A DNA stretch of 64,000 nt from Nostoc mirabile CHAB5784 (GCF_020829645.1 NZ_JAIVFS010000009.1:92168-156167), one strand, 5' to 3'; shown: positions 8,818-17,841, counted from the first letter of the stretch. A program made the numbers and translations. The notes: a model not told the origin generated them from the letters alone.

Positions 8818-10299
8818 ATGAAAAAAAAAGTATGGCTATTAACGATACTGGTTGTAGCAGTAATCAGTATCATCACAGGACATAGTAATTCTCTAAAAGC
8901 TACCTCATCTTTAGATAAAGACACGCTGACGATGATTACTTCCCCAGATTATCCCCCTTATGAGTTTTATGATACTAAAGGAGGCGATCGCCAAATCATT
9001 GGCTTTGATATAGATATTGCCAAGACCCTTGCTCAAAAACTAGGGTTTAAACTTCAGATAATGGAATCCGATTTTAATGGATTAATTCCTGCACTCCAAG
9101 CAAATCGCGCTGACTTTGTAATGGCTGGGATGACTCCGACTCCAGAAAGGCAGAAAAATATTGACTTTTCAATTATTTATTACGAAGCCAAAGATACGAT
9201 TGTCGCTCCTAAAGGTAGCAACCTGAAGCAGCCCCAAGACTTATCAGGGAAAAAAGTTGGTGTACAACTAGGAACGATACAAGAACAAAATGCTGAGAAA
9301 ATTGCTCAAAAAGTTGCAGGTATTCAGTTAAAGCAACTCAACAGAGTGCCGGAAGTAGTTCAGGAAATCAAATCTGGGCGAATTGATGCAGCAATTGTTG
9401 AGGATACCGTCGCTAAAGGATTCGCCCAAGCTAACCCAGATTTAGAATTTAATATTATTCCCTCAGAGGAAGCAAGTGGATCAGCGATCGCTTTTTCTAA
9501 AGGTTCTTCCTTAGTAGAACCGTTTAACAAAGTCCTTCAACAAATGAAGGACAATGGCACATTGGCTAAACTAGTAACCAAGTGGTTTTCAGAGAATACC
9601 ACCGCCAATCCTGCATCTTCAACTCCTGCCAAAGGCGGATTAAATCTCGATTTCACCAGAATTCTTCCAGATATTCCCTTTATTCTTCGGGGAATCCCTT
9701 TAACTTTGTTGTTTACGCTATTATCTGTATCCTTGGGGTTAATCTGGGGAACAATACTGTCTCTATTAAAAATTCTCGGCATCAAACCGCTTACCTGGGT
9801 TGCTAACGCCTACACCTCTGTTTTCCGAGGCACACCTTTGCTATTACAGTTGGCGTTGGTTTACTACGCAACACCCCAGCTTACAGGCTATGACATTTCA
9901 GCATTGCAGGCTGGGGTGCTAACTTTTACCCTAAATTCTGGCGCTTATATGTCGGAAACCATCAGAGGTGGGATTCAAGCGGTGGATAAAGGGCAAAGTG
10001 AAGCGGCGATGTCTATGGGTGTTCCCTATTGGTTGATGATGTGGGATGTGATTTTGCCCCAAGCATTGAAGAACATTCTCCCAGCATTGGTGAATGAAAC
10101 TATCGGATTGCTCAAAGATTCCGCGCTGGTATCAACCATTGGGGTGGTGGAAATATTACGCAGCGCCCAAATCGTTGGTGCAAACAAGTATATTTATTTT
10201 GAACCACTGCTATTTGCAGGGTTAATCTACTATGTTTTAGTAATGGGTATGACCTTGGGTGCATCTGCTTTAGAAAGGAGGTTACGGGAAAGTGAATAA
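8818..10299 (+). CDS. Amino-acid ABC transporter, substrate-binding protein fused to permease
   Basis: The protein imports a polar amino acid, glutamine or glutamate type by family. A signal/anchor helix (about residues 2-20, [17 protein letters not shown]) precedes a periplasmic binding domain of the SBP_bac_3 family (about 35-260; [27 protein letters not shown]). A permease domain follows (about 285-490) with the EAA-loop signature [11 protein letters not shown] and several membrane helices. Fusion of binding protein and permease in one chain is known for this family. I chose the ATG at 8818 because it begins directly before the signal sequence; a GTG at 8785 adds 11 unlikely residues. It overlaps the ATPase gene by 8 bp, indicating one operon. 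Confidence 0.92.
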   Translation: MKKKVWLLTILVVAVISIITGHSNSLKATSSLDKDTLTMITSPDYPPYEFYDTKGGDRQIIGFDIDIAKTLAQKLGFKLQIMESDFNGLIPALQANRADFVMAGMTPTPERQKNIDFSIIYYEAKDTIVAPKGSNLKQPQDLSGKKVGVQLGTIQEQNAEKIAQKVAGIQLKQLNRVPEVVQEIKSGRIDAAIVEDTVAKGFAQANPDLEFNIIPSEEASGSAIAFSKGSSLVEPFNKVLQQMKDNGTLAKLVTKWFSENTTANPASSTPAKGGLNLDFTRILPDIPFILRGIPLTLLFTLLSVSLGLIWGTILSLLKILGIKPLTWVANAYTSVFRGTPLLLQLALVYYATPQLTGYDISALQAGVLTFTLNSGAYMSETIRGGIQAVDKGQSEAAMSMGVPYWLMMWDVILPQALKNILPALVNETIGLLKDSALVSTIGVVEILRSAQIVGANKYIYFEPLLFAGLIYYVLVMGMTLGASALERRLRESE

Positions 10300-11026
10300 T
10301 GTAGTAATTCGCACAGAATTCTTATGTAAATCCTTTGGCAAACTCGACGTACTCAAAGACATTTCCACTGAGTTTTACCAGGGAGAAGTGGTTGCCATAC
10401 TAGGCCCTTCTGGTTCAGGTAAGTCTACCTTTCTGCGATGCATAAACTTACTAGAACAACCCACCAGAGGAAGAATCTACTTTCACGAGCAAGAAATTAC
10501 CAAGCCCAAGGCAAACATTGCTAAGGTGCGCCAGCATTTGGTGATGGTATTTCAACATTTTAATTTGTTTCCCCACATGAGTGTGCTGGAAAATGTCACC
10601 TACGCGCCTATAAAGGTGAAAGGAATAAACAAGCAAAAAGCACAAGCACATGGCTTAGAATTGCTTGCTAAGGTAGGTTTAGAGCCAAAAGCCAATGTCT
10701 ATCCATCCAAACTATCTGGGGGACAGAAACAGCGAGTAGCGATCGCTCGTGCATTAGCAATGGAACCAGAGATGATTTTATTTGATGAACCCACCTCTGC
10801 GCTAGATCCAGAAATGGTTAAGGATGTGCTGGAAGTGATGAAAGCTTTAGCATTATCTGGAATGACAATGGCGATCGTTACCCATGAAATGGGCTTTGCA
10901 AGAGAAGTTGCCAATCGGATTATGTTCCTCGACCAGGGAAGTTTAGCAGAAGATGCTACTCCTGGCGAGTTTTTCCAAAATCCTCAGTGCGATCGCGCTA
11001 AACAGTTCTTGGAAAAAATGCTTTAG
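10292..11026 (+). CDS. glnQ: Amino-acid ABC transporter ATP-binding protein (GlnQ-like)
   Basis: The ATPase subunit for the upstream fused transporter. All motifs are present in its 244 residues: Walker [10 protein letters not shown] (about 36-44), Q-loop [11 protein letters not shown], signature LSGGQKQR, Walker [13 protein letters not shown] and the switch His in VTHEMGF. It is normal in length. The start is GTG (10292), inside the 3' end of the permease gene, so translation is probably coupled. The substrate cannot be read from this subunit; the symbol reflects family resemblance only. Confidence 0.92.
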   Translation: MNNVVIRTEFLCKSFGKLDVLKDISTEFYQGEVVAILGPSGSGKSTFLRCINLLEQPTRGRIYFHEQEITKPKANIAKVRQHLVMVFQHFNLFPHMSVLENVTYAPIKVKGINKQKAQAHGLELLAKVGLEPKANVYPSKLSGGQKQRVAIARALAMEPEMILFDEPTSALDPEMVKDVLEVMKALALSGMTMAIVTHEMGFAREVANRIMFLDQGSLAEDATPGEFFQNPQCDRAKQFLEKML

Positions 11027-11511
11027 AACATCAGGAATTTGCCGCTTTTTTTGTATTCTTGAAACTTTTCCAAAACAGGACGATCGTTTGGCATTAACGT
11101 AGGTAAGTCTGCCAAATCAAAAAATTCTAGCGCCAGCGATTCTCCATCTAGGCAAGCGAGGCTGCCTTCCCATTCAACGGCTCGCAAAATTAAAATGAAG
11201 TTTTGGACGCGATCGCCGTTAGGATAAGTTACAGCTTCAAAGGCTGGGTTAGAAGAAAACCCCACAGCTGCAAAACGCTTAACCGTTAAACCAGTTTCTT
11301 CAAAAACCTCTCGTGCTGAACATTGTTCGGCAGATTCACCTACTTCTGGACAGCCACCAGGTAGCCCCCAAAGTTTAAAATCACTTCGCTTTTGCAATAA
11401 AACGCGCCCTAAATTATCCTCGATAATCACGCGTGCGCCAAACATCAGAAGTAGGCGATCGCCTACAACTTGTCGTAACTTACCGAGATAAGAATCTGAC
11501 CAATTCGCCAT
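11023..11511 (-). CDS. NUDIX hydrolase
   Basis: The Nudix box [22 protein letters not shown] matches the GX5EX7REVXEEXG pattern, giving a Mg-dependent hydrolase of a nucleoside diphosphate linked to X. The preceding KLWGLPGG is typical of MutT-like proteins. Starting at [11 protein letters not shown] (11511) gives 162 residues. A longer frame to 11577 would be encoded by a 35-bp repeat also present at 12.9 kb, so I regard that extension as non-coding. The gene converges on the ATPase gene, with stop codons overlapping by 4 bp. Substrate unknown. Confidence 0.85.
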   Translation of the reverse strand: MANWSDSYLGKLRQVVGDRLLLMFGARVIIEDNLGRVLLQKRSDFKLWGLPGGCPEVGESAEQCSAREVFEETGLTVKRFAAVGFSSNPAFEAVTYPNGDRVQNFILILRAVEWEGSLACLDGESLALEFFDLADLPTLMPNDRPVLEKFQEYKKSGKFLMF

Positions 11512-11525
11512 AATCTTCCATAATC

Positions 11526-11560
11526 TTAGAGAAAGTTTGTAAAGAAAATCTAAAGGTAGC
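11526..11560. repeat. 35-bp direct repeat, left copy
   Basis: TTAGAGAAAGTTT...AATCTAAAGGTAGC occurs here and again at 12890-12924 in the same orientation with one mismatch. The pair brackets the MazEF module. Confidence 0.85.
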
Positions 11561-11577
11561 TGGAGGCGACTAAACAA

Positions 11578-12039
11578 AGAAGTCTATTAGTAAGTATCTG
11601 CTAGGAAAAATTGCAAAACTTCTTAAAGAAGCTCAAACTTTGTTCAAAGCTATAGATTCAGAATAAGCGAAAATTTTGAAAAAGTACCGTCTACCTAAAG
11701 ATCCAGAATAAGCAATAATGCTTGCGACTTCAACTTACAACTTATTAACTAGTGGTGGAAGTCGGAAGTCAGAAGTTGGAAGTCGAGCGAGAAATGCTGC
11801 GTTGAGTAAGGGACTTCCAAGAAATAAATTACCCAAATAAACGAACCACAGAGACACAGAGAAGCCAGTGCGCCCTTGCGGTTAAGAGACTTGAAGCAAC
11901 TGGCGCGACACAGAGGAATGAGGAGGAGAGAGCTTTTTCGTTAATTTTTGAGTATTTTTTTATTTGGAAGTCCCTAATCCATCAACTCACGTTGCAATTA
12001 AAGTTGCGATCGCGCTTCTAAATTTAAATAAAATTAGTT
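11578..12039. other. Gene-free region with an inverted-repeat element
   Basis: Contains GGAAGTC-type short repeats (11756-11785) and the 168-bp element at 11808-11975. No frame looks coding. Confidence 0.5.
11808..11975. repeat. MITE-like element, GGGACTTCCAA termini
   Basis: AAGGGACTTCCAA (11808-11820) pairs with TTGGAAGTCCCT (11964-11975). The core, in inverted orientation, carries the same CCAGTGCGCCCTTGCGGTT block found in elements with different ends at 8.4, 29.7 and 55.1 kb. A lone copy of this end lies near 53.57 kb. Confidence 0.65.
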
Positions 12040-12483
12040 TTATAAAATTAATGTTTCGAGTTTTGCCTGTACTTCTTCTATTAAATCCTGTGAAACACTT
12101 TCAACAAATTTTGCCTTTCTGCTTTTCCAATCGAATGATTTAATTTGGTCAGCTAACACAACTCCTTTTGTTTGCATTCCCTCAACAAGTGGAACTTCAA
12201 ACTTAAGCCCTTTTGCGTTGCTGGTTATAGGACATGTTAAAACTAAGGAGGCTAATCGATTGTATTGAATTGGAGATATAACAAGAACAGGGCGGTAGCC
12301 CCTTTGCTCCCGCCCTTGCTGTTGTAGTTCATTGTTCAATGTCATAGCAATGTCATCAAATGACATCCCTGAGTTGTAAAGGGCAAATGCACGCTGAATT
12401 GAATCAACCGTAAACTGCTGTTCTGATCCAAATTCTAATTTGATAATATCTCCTCTTTTGGGAAAGTATTGATTAACTACCAA
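12040..12483 (-). CDS. mazF: MazF-like mRNA interferase toxin
   Basis: The toxin of a type II module; family members cleave mRNA. The core is recognisable: GDIIKLEF at the N-terminus, then GYRPVLVISP, LTCPITSNAKGLKFEV, GVVLADQIKSFDW. It has 147 residues against about 110 for typical MazF. The excess is an extra block of about 37 residues (about 19-56, including LYNSGMSFDDIAMTLNN) between the first strand and the RPVLVISP segment, where MazF normally has a short flexible loop. The start codon lies 7 bp inside the antitoxin gene, the usual coupling. Whether the insert permits activity is unknown. Confidence 0.85.
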   Translation of the reverse strand: MVVNQYFPKRGDIIKLEFGSEQQFTVDSIQRAFALYNSGMSFDDIAMTLNNELQQQGREQRGYRPVLVISPIQYNRLASLVLTCPITSNAKGLKFEVPLVEGMQTKGVVLADQIKSFDWKSRKAKFVESVSQDLIEEVQAKLETLIL

Positions 12484-12719
12484 TGCTCATTCCCCACAGC
12501 ATTTCCGGTTTCAAATTCTGGATGAAATTTATCAGGAGTCATACCTTCAAGCAATTCATCAAGCGTATACTTTTTTCTTTTTCGTGGTGTAACTATAATA
12601 CTGTTACCTTCGACAGTAATATCCATACTTGTTCCTTCAGTTACATGTGCTTGTTCAGCTACCGCTCTTGGAATCCGAATAGCTAAACTATTTCCCCATT
12701 TAGCAACAACTGCGGTCAT
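12477..12719 (-). CDS. mazE: MazE-like antitoxin (AbrB/SpoVT fold)
   Basis: Eighty residues with the MazE swapped-hairpin DNA-binding motif (VVAKWGNSLAIRIP) followed by an acidic tail (TLDELLEGMTPDKFHPEF) that would bind the toxin. Family members also repress their own promoter. I start at ATG 12719, preceded by a GGA-type ribosome site; a TTG four codons upstream is possible. It is first in a two-gene operon with mazF, overlapping it by 7 bp. The module lies between two 35-bp direct repeats. Confidence 0.87.
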   Translation of the reverse strand: MTAVVAKWGNSLAIRIPRAVAEQAHVTEGTSMDITVEGNSIIVTPRKRKKYTLDELLEGMTPDKFHPEFETGNAVGNEHW

Positions 12720-12889
12720 AGCTATTTCCAAATATTTTGTTAGTTATCTACACGCCCAAACTTTACATTTTCGGAGTCAAAACTTTTAAAAACTTTGTCT
12801 GACGTATATACTTTGAAGATACAGGTTTTATTAGCGGGTGTCAACACCCCCTTGTAAGCCAATCGTTGACGCCTGGTTGCAGCATGATT

Positions 12890-12924
12890 TTAGAGAAAGT
12901 TTATAAAGAAAATCTAAAGGTAGC
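12890..12924. repeat. 35-bp direct repeat, right copy
   Basis: Second copy of the repeat at 11526-11560, one mismatch (GTTTATAAAG against GTTTGTAAAG). It lies just upstream of the FMN reductase gene. Confidence 0.85.
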
Positions 12925-12951
12925 AAATAGCGATCGCCTGAAAACAGGATA

Positions 12952-13560
12952 ATGCAGCTGATTCCCATTCAACCTAGAATTATGGCATCTACACCTAAAA
13001 TCCTCGCCTTTGCAGGCAGCACTCGTATAGATTCTTACAACAAAAAATTGGTAAAAATCGCGGCGGCTGGCGCTAAGGCAGCAGGCGCAGAAGTGACTTA
13101 TATAGACCTTCGCGATTTGCCTTTACCTCTTTTTGATGAAGATTTAGAAGCTCAAGAAGGACTACCAGCCAACGCCCACACTTTCAAGGATTTGCTGATT
13201 TCTCATCAAGGATTGCTGATTGCTTCGCCGGAATATAACAGTTCACTCACAGCAGTTTTGAAGAACGCCATTGATTGGGCATCCCGTCCAGCCCCAAATG
13301 AAGCACCGTTGGCTGCTTTTGCAGGTAAGGTTGCTAGCATTATGAGCGCTTCCCCAGGCGGCCTTGGTGGTTTGCGGGGGTTGGTTCACCTGCGCTCTAT
13401 TTTGGGAAACATCAAAGTTTTAGTACTTCCCGATCAAATAGCAGTATCTAAAGCTTATGAAGCCTTTAATGTCGATGGCATATTAAAAGATGCTAAACAG
13501 CAAGAATCTGTTGAGCAGTTAGGCGCTGGCTTAACAAAAATATTGCTGAAGCTCAATTAA
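12952..13560 (+). CDS. NAD(P)H-dependent FMN reductase family protein
   Basis: Flavodoxin-like fold (FMN_red family). The FMN phosphate loop is FAGSTRIDSYNKKL near the N-terminus, and SPEYNSSLTAVLKNAIDW is the classic second motif. A glycine-rich SPGGLGGLRG loop follows. Relatives reduce FMN, quinones, azo dyes or chromate in the cytosol; the substrate here is not predictable. The protein has 202 residues, about normal. The ATG at 12952 has an AGGA ribosome site a few bases upstream; an in-frame ATG at 12982 (MASTPKIL) is a reasonable alternative because homologues usually start just before PKIL. Confidence 0.88.
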   Translation: MQLIPIQPRIMASTPKILAFAGSTRIDSYNKKLVKIAAAGAKAAGAEVTYIDLRDLPLPLFDEDLEAQEGLPANAHTFKDLLISHQGLLIASPEYNSSLTAVLKNAIDWASRPAPNEAPLAAFAGKVASIMSASPGGLGGLRGLVHLRSILGNIKVLVLPDQIAVSKAYEAFNVDGILKDAKQQESVEQLGAGLTKILLKLN

Positions 13561-13739
13561 ACTCTTCAGGTGTTCAGTAAATAGCGAACATTTATCATTA
13601 AATACAGATTTTGGGGTATGAAAGCGTGGCTACTACCTCCTGTTACCTTCAACCTCGACCTGGTGATAGTAGCAGTTTCTGTGTCAGTATCTTACGTCTG
13701 TTGCTGTAAACAGTATTCGCTTTAACATAATATTTACAG

Positions 13740-13768
13740 TTGACGCGTGTAACCCCAAGGGTTACTAT
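13740..13768 (+). promoter_or_regulatory. Sigma70-type promoter of higBA with overlapping palindrome
   Basis: TTGACG (13740-13745), a 17-bp spacer and TACTAT (13763-13768) make a near-consensus promoter. The spacer and -10 box are covered by the palindrome GTAACCC-CAA-GGGTTAC (13749-13765), a good candidate operator for the HigA antitoxin. The predicted transcription start falls at about 13775, on the GTG start codon. Confidence 0.6.
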
Positions 13769-13774
13769 TTTAGT

Positions 13775-14053
13775 GTGATTAGGACGTTTAAACACAAGGG
13801 AATTAAAAAACTTTTTGAAGACGATGATAGGAGTGGAGTTCAGCCAGCGCAAGCAGACAAGCTTTTAGATATACTTGACAGGCTTGATGCCGCCGCCGAA
13901 ATCAAAGATATGCAATACCCTGGATCTGGACTGCACCAATTACAAGGAGACAGAAAAGGGGAGTGGTCTGTTACTATTACAAAAAATTGGCGGATAACTT
14001 TTACTTTTCAAGACGGAGATGCTTACGACGTAAATTACCAAGACTATCATTAG
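13775..14053 (+). CDS. higB: HigB-like toxin (RelE/ParE superfamily)
   Basis: A 92-residue toxin beginning MIRTFKHKGIKKLFE, the usual HigB N-terminus, with GDRKGEWSVTITKNWRITF and a C-terminal DVNYQDYH. Relatives cleave mRNA on the ribosome. The start is GTG at 13775. No Shine-Dalgarno sequence lies upstream, and the predicted transcription start coincides with it, so the message may be leaderless. It is the first gene of a toxin-first module; the antitoxin gene begins 9 bp after the stop. Confidence 0.9.
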   Translation: MIRTFKHKGIKKLFEDDDRSGVQPAQADKLLDILDRLDAAAEIKDMQYPGSGLHQLQGDRKGEWSVTITKNWRITFTFQDGDAYDVNYQDYH

Positions 14054-14062
14054 GAGTTAAGG

Positions 14063-14362
14063 ATGATCGCAAAAAGAAAACCTAGACATCCTGGCGGATT
14101 AATCAAGCGTCAGTACCTGGAACCGCTAAATATCACAATTACTGACTTTGCTGATATTCTTAATGTGTCTCGTAAAACTGTATCTGAGATAGTTAACGAG
14201 CAAGCAAGTGTTACGCCGAATATGGCGCTTCGTTTGGCTACCGCTTTGCAAACTACTCCTGAACTTTGGTTAAATCTCCAACAAAAATATGATCTTTGGT
14301 GCGCTGCTAATGAATCAGAGTCTTGGAAAGATATAGCACCCATAAATTTACAAGCGTGCTGA
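14063..14362 (+). CDS. higA: HigA-like antitoxin (XRE helix-turn-helix)
   Basis: 99 residues with the HigA pattern HPGGLIKRQYLEPLNIT, a helix-turn-helix (FADILNVSRKTVSEIVN) and ATALQTTPELWLNLQQKYDLW. It neutralises HigB and by family should repress the module's promoter, probably at the palindrome at 13749-13765. The ATG has an AGGAG ribosome site 9 bp upstream. Complete and normal in length. Confidence 0.92.
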   Translation: MIAKRKPRHPGGLIKRQYLEPLNITITDFADILNVSRKTVSEIVNEQASVTPNMALRLATALQTTPELWLNLQQKYDLWCAANESESWKDIAPINLQAC

Positions 14363-14369
14363 TCGACAA

Positions 14370-14400
14370 GATTCCCGACTTCTTAAATCAATCGGGAATC
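14370..14400. terminator. Hairpin between higA and acetamidase
   Basis: GATTCCCGA and TCGGGAATC form a perfect 9-bp stem with a 13-base loop between two convergent genes. No T-run follows on either strand, so termination is only probable. Confidence 0.5.
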
Positions 14401-14422
14401 TGAGCATTTCAATTCTCACAAA

Positions 14423-15388
14423 TTATAAATTAATATTCTTGGACAAAATTGATTTTGGTAGCATTCCATGCACACCTTTTTGGGGACTGTTGACAACTTG
14501 AGTGATATGAAAATTCACAGCTAAACTACACAATACATAAGCATCCTCTGGCGACAAATTTATGAAACGTTCCAGAAAATCAATCATGTTTTTTAAAGCC
14601 AGTTCTAAGGCTTCATCTAAAGTTTGGGCAAAGCCCATTGTGATGATATGAGTTGGAGTTTCGGCAATTGGTGTTGTTAGTTGTAAATCCTTGCGAAGTT
14701 TGAGGGTAATTCTACCGTTCATGGAAGTTTCAATGGCGGTGACATTTACCTCACCATCTCCCTGTGCAGAATGCCCATCACCAATAGAAAATAATGCACC
14801 TGGTACGAAAATCGGCAAAAATAAACGAGAACCAGCTTGTAGTTCCCGGTTGTCGATATTACCGCCGTAAGAACCTGGTGGGACAGAAGTTCGAGAGGTT
14901 TCTGGGGTAGCGACACCAAGAATTCCAAAAAACGGTTTGAGAGGAATTTTTATGCCAGTACCCGCCGGAAATTCCGCGATATTGTTTGCTAAATCTAGAG
15001 GAATGAATCTCAAAGCAGGTTGAGGAAACTGATGTGGTAAAGCTCCCCAACCTGTACGAATGGCATTGAAACCGATGGGTAAACGAGGTGCGATCGCATC
15101 TAATTGTACTTCTAAAACATCCCCTGGTTCGGCATTGTGCATATAAATCGGCCCTGTGAGTAAATGCGGCCCCCCAGCAATTTTGCGTTCTGGTAGAAGA
15201 TTTTGGCAGATGTCGAGAAATTCTGGTGTGACAAATTCAGGTGGTGCTTTGTCGTAAACGTAGTAACCAGTATAAGTTTCCACATCAACCGTATCGCCAG
15301 AGTCAATAATGAGCGCTGGTTCTAGCAGATGGGAGAAACCACCCAAATGCACCGTTTCCTTGGTAGCTTTTAAAATGTAATGAGTCAT
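14423..15388 (-). CDS. Acetamidase/formamidase family protein
   Basis: FmdA/AmdA family; members hydrolyse formamide or acetamide to ammonia and the acid. The 321 residues show GPIYMHNAEPGDVLEV and the conserved GDGHSAQGDGEVNVTAIE, which carries expected metal and active-site residues, and AGSRLFLPIFVPGALFSIGDGH. Length is normal for the short bacterial branch. Cytosolic, no signal peptide. The next genes are unrelated, so it looks monocistronic; a role in nitrogen scavenging is inference. Confidence 0.88.
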   Translation of the reverse strand: MTHYILKATKETVHLGGFSHLLEPALIIDSGDTVDVETYTGYYVYDKAPPEFVTPEFLDICQNLLPERKIAGGPHLLTGPIYMHNAEPGDVLEVQLDAIAPRLPIGFNAIRTGWGALPHQFPQPALRFIPLDLANNIAEFPAGTGIKIPLKPFFGILGVATPETSRTSVPPGSYGGNIDNRELQAGSRLFLPIFVPGALFSIGDGHSAQGDGEVNVTAIETSMNGRITLKLRKDLQLTTPIAETPTHIITMGFAQTLDEALELALKNMIDFLERFINLSPEDAYVLCSLAVNFHITQVVNSPQKGVHGMLPKSILSKNINL

Positions 15389-15485
15389 ATCATATCTGCC
15401 TAATCACTTATCAAAAAAAGTTTCCGCGTTAGAGCGTCCCCCTTGCTCCCAGCTAAGAACTCCCTTGCCTCTTTTCCAACTTCTG

Positions 15486-16106
15486 TCAAGCATCAGATGA
15501 AAGGATGCCTACTAATACTCGTAGCAAATCTTCTAAACCTTCAGGAACACGATAAAGCTTAATATCTTCTGTAATTAGCTTCTGTTGTCTATTGAGTGTA
15601 CCAAATTTCCAGTCATCTCCATTAGTAACTGCGCCAAATAAAATTGATGATTGATCGTCTAGAGTCTGATCCAGAGCTATTAATTCTACTGCTAGCTGTG
15701 TAAACCCTCTTCTGATATCTGATTGTTTTGCCTCAATCACTAATAGAGAGTTAGATTTATATAAATAATAATCCAAAGTACCTTTGAGCTTTTCATCTAC
15801 ATTAAGTGGATACTCGCTATATAACTGAGCTTTTGTCTGATCGCAGATTTCAGCAAGAATAGGAGCAATCATAAATTCTCTGATTGATATCTCAGCCGTT
15901 GGGTTAAAAAGCTTTATATTGCGCTGTAAATAATTTTGTAAAAATTCTAAATAGCTAATATCAGCAAAGTATCTTGGTAATTGTAGCTCTGTGCGATCGT
16001 AGCTGTACTCAAACTCAGCTACTACATCTATTGTTGGGTTAGGTAACAAAAAATATTCACTAAAAGTGTAACTTTGTTCAGGTTTTAAAATTCTATATTT
16101 GCTCAT
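15486..16106 (-). CDS. Hypothetical protein with a PD-(D/E)XK nuclease-like core
   Basis: A 206-residue protein I do not recognise as a named family. The segment GTLDYYLYKSNSLLVIEAKQ fits the D...ExK active site of restriction-endonuclease-like folds, followed by a helix (FTQLAVELIALDQ) with the usual placement. Similar proteins in cyanobacteria are described as restriction-endonuclease-like or type I R-subunit N-terminal-like. No methylase or specificity gene is next to it, so it is not a visible restriction system. A TTCGTAA-type repeat lies 32 bp upstream of its start. Confidence 0.65.
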   Translation of the reverse strand: MSKYRILKPEQSYTFSEYFLLPNPTIDVVAEFEYSYDRTELQLPRYFADISYLEFLQNYLQRNIKLFNPTAEISIREFMIAPILAEICDQTKAQLYSEYPLNVDEKLKGTLDYYLYKSNSLLVIEAKQSDIRRGFTQLAVELIALDQTLDDQSSILFGAVTNGDDWKFGTLNRQQKLITEDIKLYRVPEGLEDLLRVLVGILSSDA

Positions 16107-16138
16107 GATTTTATCGGGAATAACCTAAATGAAATATA

Positions 16139-16170
16139 TTACGAATTACGAATTACGAATTACGAATTAA
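16139..16170. repeat. TTACGAA short tandem repeat
   Basis: Four or more copies of ATTACGA, the reverse complement of the repeat at 8.1 kb, between divergent genes. Confidence 0.9.
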
Positions 16171-16264
16171 AAATTGGTATTATTATCTCAATAATTTGCT
16201 AAACTCCAACTTTAGGGATAGCAAATAAGAACAATTTGAGCAGGGAATTTGGAGGGGTTGCAGA

Positions 16265-17497
16265 GTGGCTGATGATGAACGCATAGTCAATGCACAACAG
16301 ATAGATCCAAAAGACTTTTCATGGAGATTATGGCCTGTTGTGCCACTCTACCCTTATGGCAGGCGGCAGACAATCCGCAAAGAAGTGGTAAAGGACACAA
16401 TCTGGAATTTTGACCAGATTCAGGGCATTTTCTACGTTGTTGTACCGATTCGCATGACTGTGGTTAAGCTCGAAACTGGGGGTCTTCTCGTCTACGCGCC
16501 TGTTGCACCAACCCCAGAGTGTATCCGCCTTGTGAATGAGTTGGTGGTGGAACACGGTAACGTTAAGTACATTATCCTGCCAACTATTTCCGGCATAGAA
16601 CATAAGGTATTCGTTGGCCCCTTCGCCAGATACTTTCCGACTGCACAGGTGTTTGTGGCTCCCCATCAGTGGAGTTTCCCACTAAATCTCCCCCTTAGCT
16701 GGCTTGGTTTACCACCGAAACGAACTCAAGTACTTCCAGAAGATAGTAGCAAAACACCCTTTGCTGACGAGTTTGATTATGCAATGCTGGGCCCCATTGA
16801 GCTTGGCCCTGGTCGGTTTGCAGAAGTTGCTTTTTTCCACAAGCGATCGCATACTCTTTTAGTAACAGATTCTGTGCTTTCTATCCCAGAAGATCCACCT
16901 GTGATCGCACTTTTAGATCCATATCCTTTGCTATTCCATGCCAAGGATCATGCTACTGATATTGTTGCAGATATTCAAGTAAATCGCCGTAAGGGTTGGC
17001 AGCGTATCTCCTTGTTTGCTTTGTACTTTCAACCCAACGCACTAAATATCCGCCAATGGAGTCAGGTTTTGCAAGATGCCTTGAAAGCACCAGAACGCTC
17101 AAAGAAAGCTTATTTTGGATTGTATCCCTTTAAATGGCATCCAGATTGGCAGCGATCGTTTAATGCTCTGCGAGGTGATGGACGTTTGTTTGTCGCACCA
17201 ATTTTACAGACGCTGATTCTCAACCGCGCACCAAAAGAAACCATCGACTGGGCTGATAAAGTTGCAAGTTGGGATTTCCAGTGGATTATTCCTTGCCACT
17301 TTGATTCACCGATTAAAGCCGAGCCGCATCAGTTTCGCCAAGCTTTCTCTTTTTTGGAAAAGCAGCCTGCTGTCAGTGCGGGTTTGTTCAGCAGTAGCAG
17401 CTATCCCTTGCCAGAGGCGGATTTTAAACTACTTAAGGAAATCGATACAGGTTTAAATAAGTTTGGGATTGTGCCGCCAGCTAAAGATAAGGTGTAG
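16265..17497 (+). CDS. DUF4336 domain-containing protein
   Basis: 410 residues. The N-terminal part (YPYGRRQTIRKEV, MTVVKLETGGLLVYAPVAPTPECI, KYIILPTISGIEHK) is the DUF4336 signature, which by fold resembles metallo-beta-lactamase-like proteins, though the canonical HxHxDH motif is not visible. Function unknown; found widely in cyanobacteria and plastid-bearing organisms. The start is GTG at 16265, supported by a strong GGAGGGG ribosome site about 8 bp upstream. No signal peptide. It appears monocistronic. Confidence 0.82.
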   Translation: MADDERIVNAQQIDPKDFSWRLWPVVPLYPYGRRQTIRKEVVKDTIWNFDQIQGIFYVVVPIRMTVVKLETGGLLVYAPVAPTPECIRLVNELVVEHGNVKYIILPTISGIEHKVFVGPFARYFPTAQVFVAPHQWSFPLNLPLSWLGLPPKRTQVLPEDSSKTPFADEFDYAMLGPIELGPGRFAEVAFFHKRSHTLLVTDSVLSIPEDPPVIALLDPYPLLFHAKDHATDIVADIQVNRRKGWQRISLFALYFQPNALNIRQWSQVLQDALKAPERSKKAYFGLYPFKWHPDWQRSFNALRGDGRLFVAPILQTLILNRAPKETIDWADKVASWDFQWIIPCHFDSPIKAEPHQFRQAFSFLEKQPAVSAGLFSSSSYPLPEADFKLLKEIDTGLNKFGIVPPAKDKV

Positions 17498-17535
17498 GAA
17501 AAACGTCAAATATCAAAGTTTGGAAAGGTAAAAAG

Positions 17536-17678
17536 TGCGTAGGCATGGCCATTGCCGTAGATTAAGGTAAGTCAAGATTTTTATCACGTTTTTCAGCATT
17601 CTAGTTTCAAATTACTGACATGATTCCTTACCTTGATTACTATAAACATCCTCAAAATAATTAAAATATGCCTACGCA
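17536..17678. repeat. 11-bp inverted repeat pair ending on a start codon
   Basis: TGCGTAGGCAT (17536-17546) and ATGCCTACGCA (17668-17678) are perfect inverted copies 121 bp apart. The right arm includes the ATG and next codons of the small DUF6888-like gene. It could be a MITE-like end, or a stem that would hide the start codon in the mRNA. Confidence 0.55.
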
Positions 17679-17841
17679 AGAACAAATAAGAACCTGTTTT
17701 ATTCTCTGTTATAGAAATACTAAAATGTATCTACCCATATATTTGGTAACTGTAGACAAACGTACAAAAAATGTTGTGATTTTGGTAGGTGAAGAAACAG
17801 AAATTGTAATTTACCCAAACGGCAAATGGAGATATTTATGA
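17668..17841 (+). CDS. Small DUF6888-like protein
   Basis: A 57-residue protein starting MPTQEQIRTCF and continuing through MYLPIYLVTVDK, VVILVGEETEIVIYPNG and KWRYL. The MPT.EQ.R start, the YxPIYLV strand and the IYPxGxW end match my memory of the cyanobacterial DUF6888 family. The ATG at 17668 is the first after an in-frame stop at 17662. The stop TGA overlaps the next gene's ATG (ATGA at 17838-17841), so translation should be coupled. No membrane segment is clear. Function is unknown. The two-gene layout resembles a toxin-antitoxin pair, but nothing proves it. Confidence 0.7.
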   Translation: MPTQEQIRTCFILCYRNTKMYLPIYLVTVDKRTKNVVILVGEETEIVIYPNGKWRYL

